64,000 nt of DNA, taken from assembly GCA_951799445.1 (NCBI GenBank), contig OX637292.1, positions 20,959,296 through 21,023,295 of the forward strand, read 5' to 3'. Positions 61,509 to 64,000 of this stretch are shown piece by piece (position 1 is the first letter of the stretch; each line of letters opens with the position of its first letter). The notes under the pieces are model-generated. The model searched no databases. It was given only the letters and a program-made list of their open reading frames with translations, and was not told the DNA's origin. This stretch comes from Pseudisothecium myosuroides (lineage: Eukaryota > Streptophyta > Bryopsida > Hypnales > Lembophyllaceae). Position numbers and translations under genes: made by a program.

Positions 61509-63502
61509 ATTTCAAAACACATTGAATAATGGAATTAATGACCTTGAGATGGCATTCAAGATCTCTGAGGACAATGCACGTGAAAGCTCTTGCAAAAACA
61601 TTTAAGTTACCACTTCCATAGGAAAAGAGAAACGCTGGAAGACTGAAATGTCACATGCATGAGGTGCTAGAGAGGGCAGTCGTGCTGACAGGCAGACAAC
61701 ATTCTGCAATTCACATGTTTTCTCTCACATGTAAACCAGTCATGTGATTGTGAGAGCCTAGGTCTAGAAATTGGAAAACCCGCAGGAGCTTCAAGTAGCA
61801 TGCATTTATTTTTACTCTGGCTTTAGAACCCTAAAACCTGTGCGGCATTACAGCTGGAAGCATATCCACCCTATCAACAAAAAATCTACGGCATTGCTGC
61901 CTCCTGATGAAGCTTTAAGAATCATTATACTCTAACGCCATTCCCAAAGTTCTAATCCTGAATTGAACTATCCACAATTCTATGTGTAAATGGATACATC
62001 TGATTCTGTAGTGTGTCTCCTGTTGCAGGGAGTATGATGATTGTGACAGCAAGCTCAGCATTGTGTGCAGCGTGCCTTATCCAAGCATCATCATTCAAGT
62101 GAACAGAAGGAATTGCCAGAAGGAAAACCACCGGCATTCCTTCTGTAAACTGTCTGTGGATTGGACCCATGACATTTCTCTGCAGAAGGATACTTGCATG
62201 ATTGGTTTGACACAGAAGATGCTAAATGAAAGAAGAAGAAAAACGCACTTGTGTTTGATAGCAGCATGGGAAGGCCAAGGTGAGTGCCACTGAAACATTC
62301 AGCTGTAACGTATGATAAACTGCAGAGTAGAGTGTTCTTGTCCACAATTCTCACACAATGAAACTACTCAAAGTTCATTTTTCACGCTAATTGAGAATTG
62401 CTATGAAGACCAGAGTGAAAACGATGCGTTACGAAGTGTTATCACACAAGCTGTTCAATGCACTCACCTGTCGACCTAATTTGTATCCACACAAGATCAA
62501 AATAAAAAGAACGGAATACAAAGTGTCACCACAAGCTTATCAATGTAACTATTCTTTGACCTGATATGTATCCACACAAATGTCCCACGCCACATCCAAA
62601 AAAACCTTGCATGAATTTAAGTTTCAAATTGCTTGCATCTGTTCAGCGAAAAATTTCTCTGCCTCCATGTTGCTCCTACCAGAAGCATCACCGCTCATGG
62701 AAAAAGAATGCATAAAACTACACCACAGGCAAGGGCAATAAAATGGTGTGATATCTTACCAAGTATGTGAATGCTAGGTTAGAACCCTAAAACATGTAGA
62801 GGACAGCCCCGCTTGAGATAATTTGCATTCACGAGCATGTCACTCTCTATCCCAGTCCCCTGATTCAAGAGATTAGTATACAACCCCTGATTCCAATTCA
62901 GCTGGTGAACACGAAAGACGAAGAATCAAACTAGGGCTAGCTAGTAGTATGGTAACGTTCACATTCATGGTTGAGAAACAAAAAAAGTTGTTGACAAAAG
63001 AGCGAGCCTATCGACGTGTGTTTATTAGGAACCCTTTCAACTTATCAGGACGCAACCCCCGAGTATCTCTATTGCACTGCGGAACAGAACAAAGATATAA
63101 TGCTAAAACACAAGAGAACGAAGATGAAATCAACTTCCCAGTGGTGATATTTTTTTTTCCTGGTTTCTGTTTTTGGAGAACTCATTCATATAAGCTCCTG
63201 TGCATAGTAATCTTTACATGGGTTTAATCCCTACACTGTCAACAACAACCCACTGCAACATCATACCGCTAAACGCCCATACAGGATTGAGAGAAAAAAA
63301 ATGTTGATACGGTATCTAGGGTATCACAGGTATACGGCCAGAGAAAAAAGAGAACGAGAGAGAGAGAGCGAGAGATCTCGAGGAGGACGACAGTCATGTC
63401 CTGTTGTTGTGTGTCCCTCCACCACCAGCACCAGCACCAGCAGGGGCGGCAGTCGCAGTAGCAGCAGCAGCAGCAGCAATGGAAGAAGCTTCCCTTTCCC
63501 GT
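61509..63502. other. Spacer between the possible exon and the UBC gene
   Basis: No gene recognised. Two related phrases (ACGAAGTGTTATCACACAAGC and CAAAGTGTCACCACAAGC, each followed by TAT/TGTATCCACACAA) at about 62430-62580 form a diverged tandem duplication of roughly 90 bases. The last ~200 bases probably include the UBC 3' UTR. Confidence 0.35.
63340..63480. repeat. Microsatellites: (GA)n and (CAG)n downstream of the UBC gene
   Basis: A GA-rich run (63350-63375) and CAGCAC/CAGCAG runs (63421-63478) lie directly 3' of the minus-strand UBC stop. The Ser-rich and Leu-rich frames they open on either strand are repeat artefacts. Confidence 0.8.
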
Positions 63503-64000
63503 TTACGAGAATTCTTGCGAGCGCCTGACAATTCTTCTGACCTTCCTCTGAAACTCGTCCCTGGTCTCCCGCCACTCTTTCGCAGCGTCGACATTGGCAG
63601 GCGACTCGTCATTGGGATTCGAGAGCATGGCGATGATGCTGATGAGAATAGTCTCCACGGTGTGCACAGGCGACCATCGCTCACTTGCAAGCTCGTAGCC
63701 ATTGGGATCGTCGCCCGGCGCGTGCAGGATGGAGATGCAGACGCGCCCGTCGGGGTAGACGTTGGGGTGCCACATCTCCGAGGTGAACCTAACGGTCGGC
63801 GGGCTGTTGGGGTAATCGGGAGGGAAGCTCATGATGGCGTTGAAGAAGCCGCCCTCGTAAAGCGTCTCCGAAGGGCCGATGATGGTCACGTTCCACTCGA
63901 ACACGCTGCTGTCGTCCACCAAGCCCGCGCTGAAGCCGTCCACGGGATTCCTAGACAAATCCTTGAGCTGCTTCCGCAACAGCAGGCTCGCCTGATTGTC
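63503..64000 (-). CDS. UBC7: Ubiquitin-conjugating enzyme E2, UBC7/UBE2G type; 5' end outside window
   Basis: Transfers ubiquitin from E1 to substrates with E3 ligases; the UBC7/UBE2G group serves endoplasmic-reticulum-associated degradation. The frame is open to the window edge (QASLLLRKQLKDL, which aligns with Arabidopsis UBC7 after its first three residues) and ends at TGA after RRSQEFS. Catalytic Cys lies in GRVCISIL, preceded by the HPN motif (MWHPNVYPDG). The acidic insertion after the active site (PGDDPNGYELASERW) defines this subfamily. The length (~165 residues) fits. The whole visible coding region is one exon, whereas plant UBC7-type genes commonly have introns (general knowledge), so a retrocopy is possible. 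Group members UBC7, UBC13 and UBC14 cannot be told apart here. Confidence 0.92.
   Translation of the reverse strand, partial: DNQASLLLRKQLKDLSRNPVDGFSAGLVDDSSVFEWNVTIIGPSETLYEGGFFNAIMSFPPDYPNSPPTVRFTSEMWHPNVYPDGRVCISILHAPGDDPNGYELASERWSPVHTVETILISIIAMLSNPNDESPANVDAAKEWRETRDEFQRKVRRIVRRSQEFS

Noticed and set aside
63324..63575. Ser-rich and Leu-rich frames downstream of the UBC gene
   Set aside because: They are translations of CAG and GA microsatellites.
1..64000. CRISPR arrays, operons, bacterial-type terminators, tRNA or rRNA genes
   Set aside because: None seen; spliced genes and transposon types show eukaryotic nuclear DNA. tRNA genes were not searched exhaustively by structure.

Overview
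The window is nuclear DNA of a land plant. The genes have spliced exons with GT-AG introns of roughly 80 to 1,050 bp and include plant-specific plastid proteins (a calcium-regulated RelA/SpoT homologue and the plastid nucleobase transporter PLUTO) and the ascorbate-pathway enzyme GDP-mannose 3,5-epimerase. The gene spacing, short introns and a CRSH architecture unlike that of Arabidopsis or rice suggest a non-seed plant, perhaps a bryophyte. That placement is inference; nothing here fixes the species.

Layout. 1-6160 (minus): most of a CRSH gene whose frame continues past the EF-hands into a TPR/HAT-like repeat domain; it leaves the window on the left. 6161-9637: GC-rich upstream DNA, then AT-rich spacer. 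9638-12719 (minus): PLUTO. 12720-22385: AT-rich repeat land with several non-autonomous DNA elements, including a 781-bp near-perfect fold-back. 22386-31634: a 9.25-kb DNA transposon with 15-bp terminal inverted repeats (CTCGGGGGGTGCAGT) and a perfect 8-bp target duplication (CTCACAAT). It carries a decayed multi-zinc-finger transposase-like gene and an F-box-like ORF. 31635-37864: more small elements and microsatellites. 37865-44232: a full PIF/Harbinger element with TAA duplications, a DNA-binding-protein gene and a DDE transposase. The transposase is interrupted by a 582-bp element whose ends match those of the 9.25-kb transposon. 44233-52456: spacer with two MITEs and a hairpin. 52457-56313 (plus): complete GDP-mannose 3,5-epimerase, five exons. 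56314-63502: repeats and one possible three-helix membrane-protein exon. 63503-64000 (minus): a UBC7/UBE2G-type ubiquitin-conjugating enzyme cut by the right edge.

The host genes are unrelated housekeeping functions: plastid ppGpp synthesis, plastid nucleobase import, GDP-sugar epimerisation for ascorbate and cell wall, and ubiquitination. The most unusual content is the CTCGGGGGG transposon family (one long decayed copy, one short derivative elsewhere), the CRSH-TPR fusion, and a nested set of DNA transposons representing at least six terminal-repeat/target-site types. Exon borders were read by eye from splice signals, frame and remembered family alignments; no search was run.
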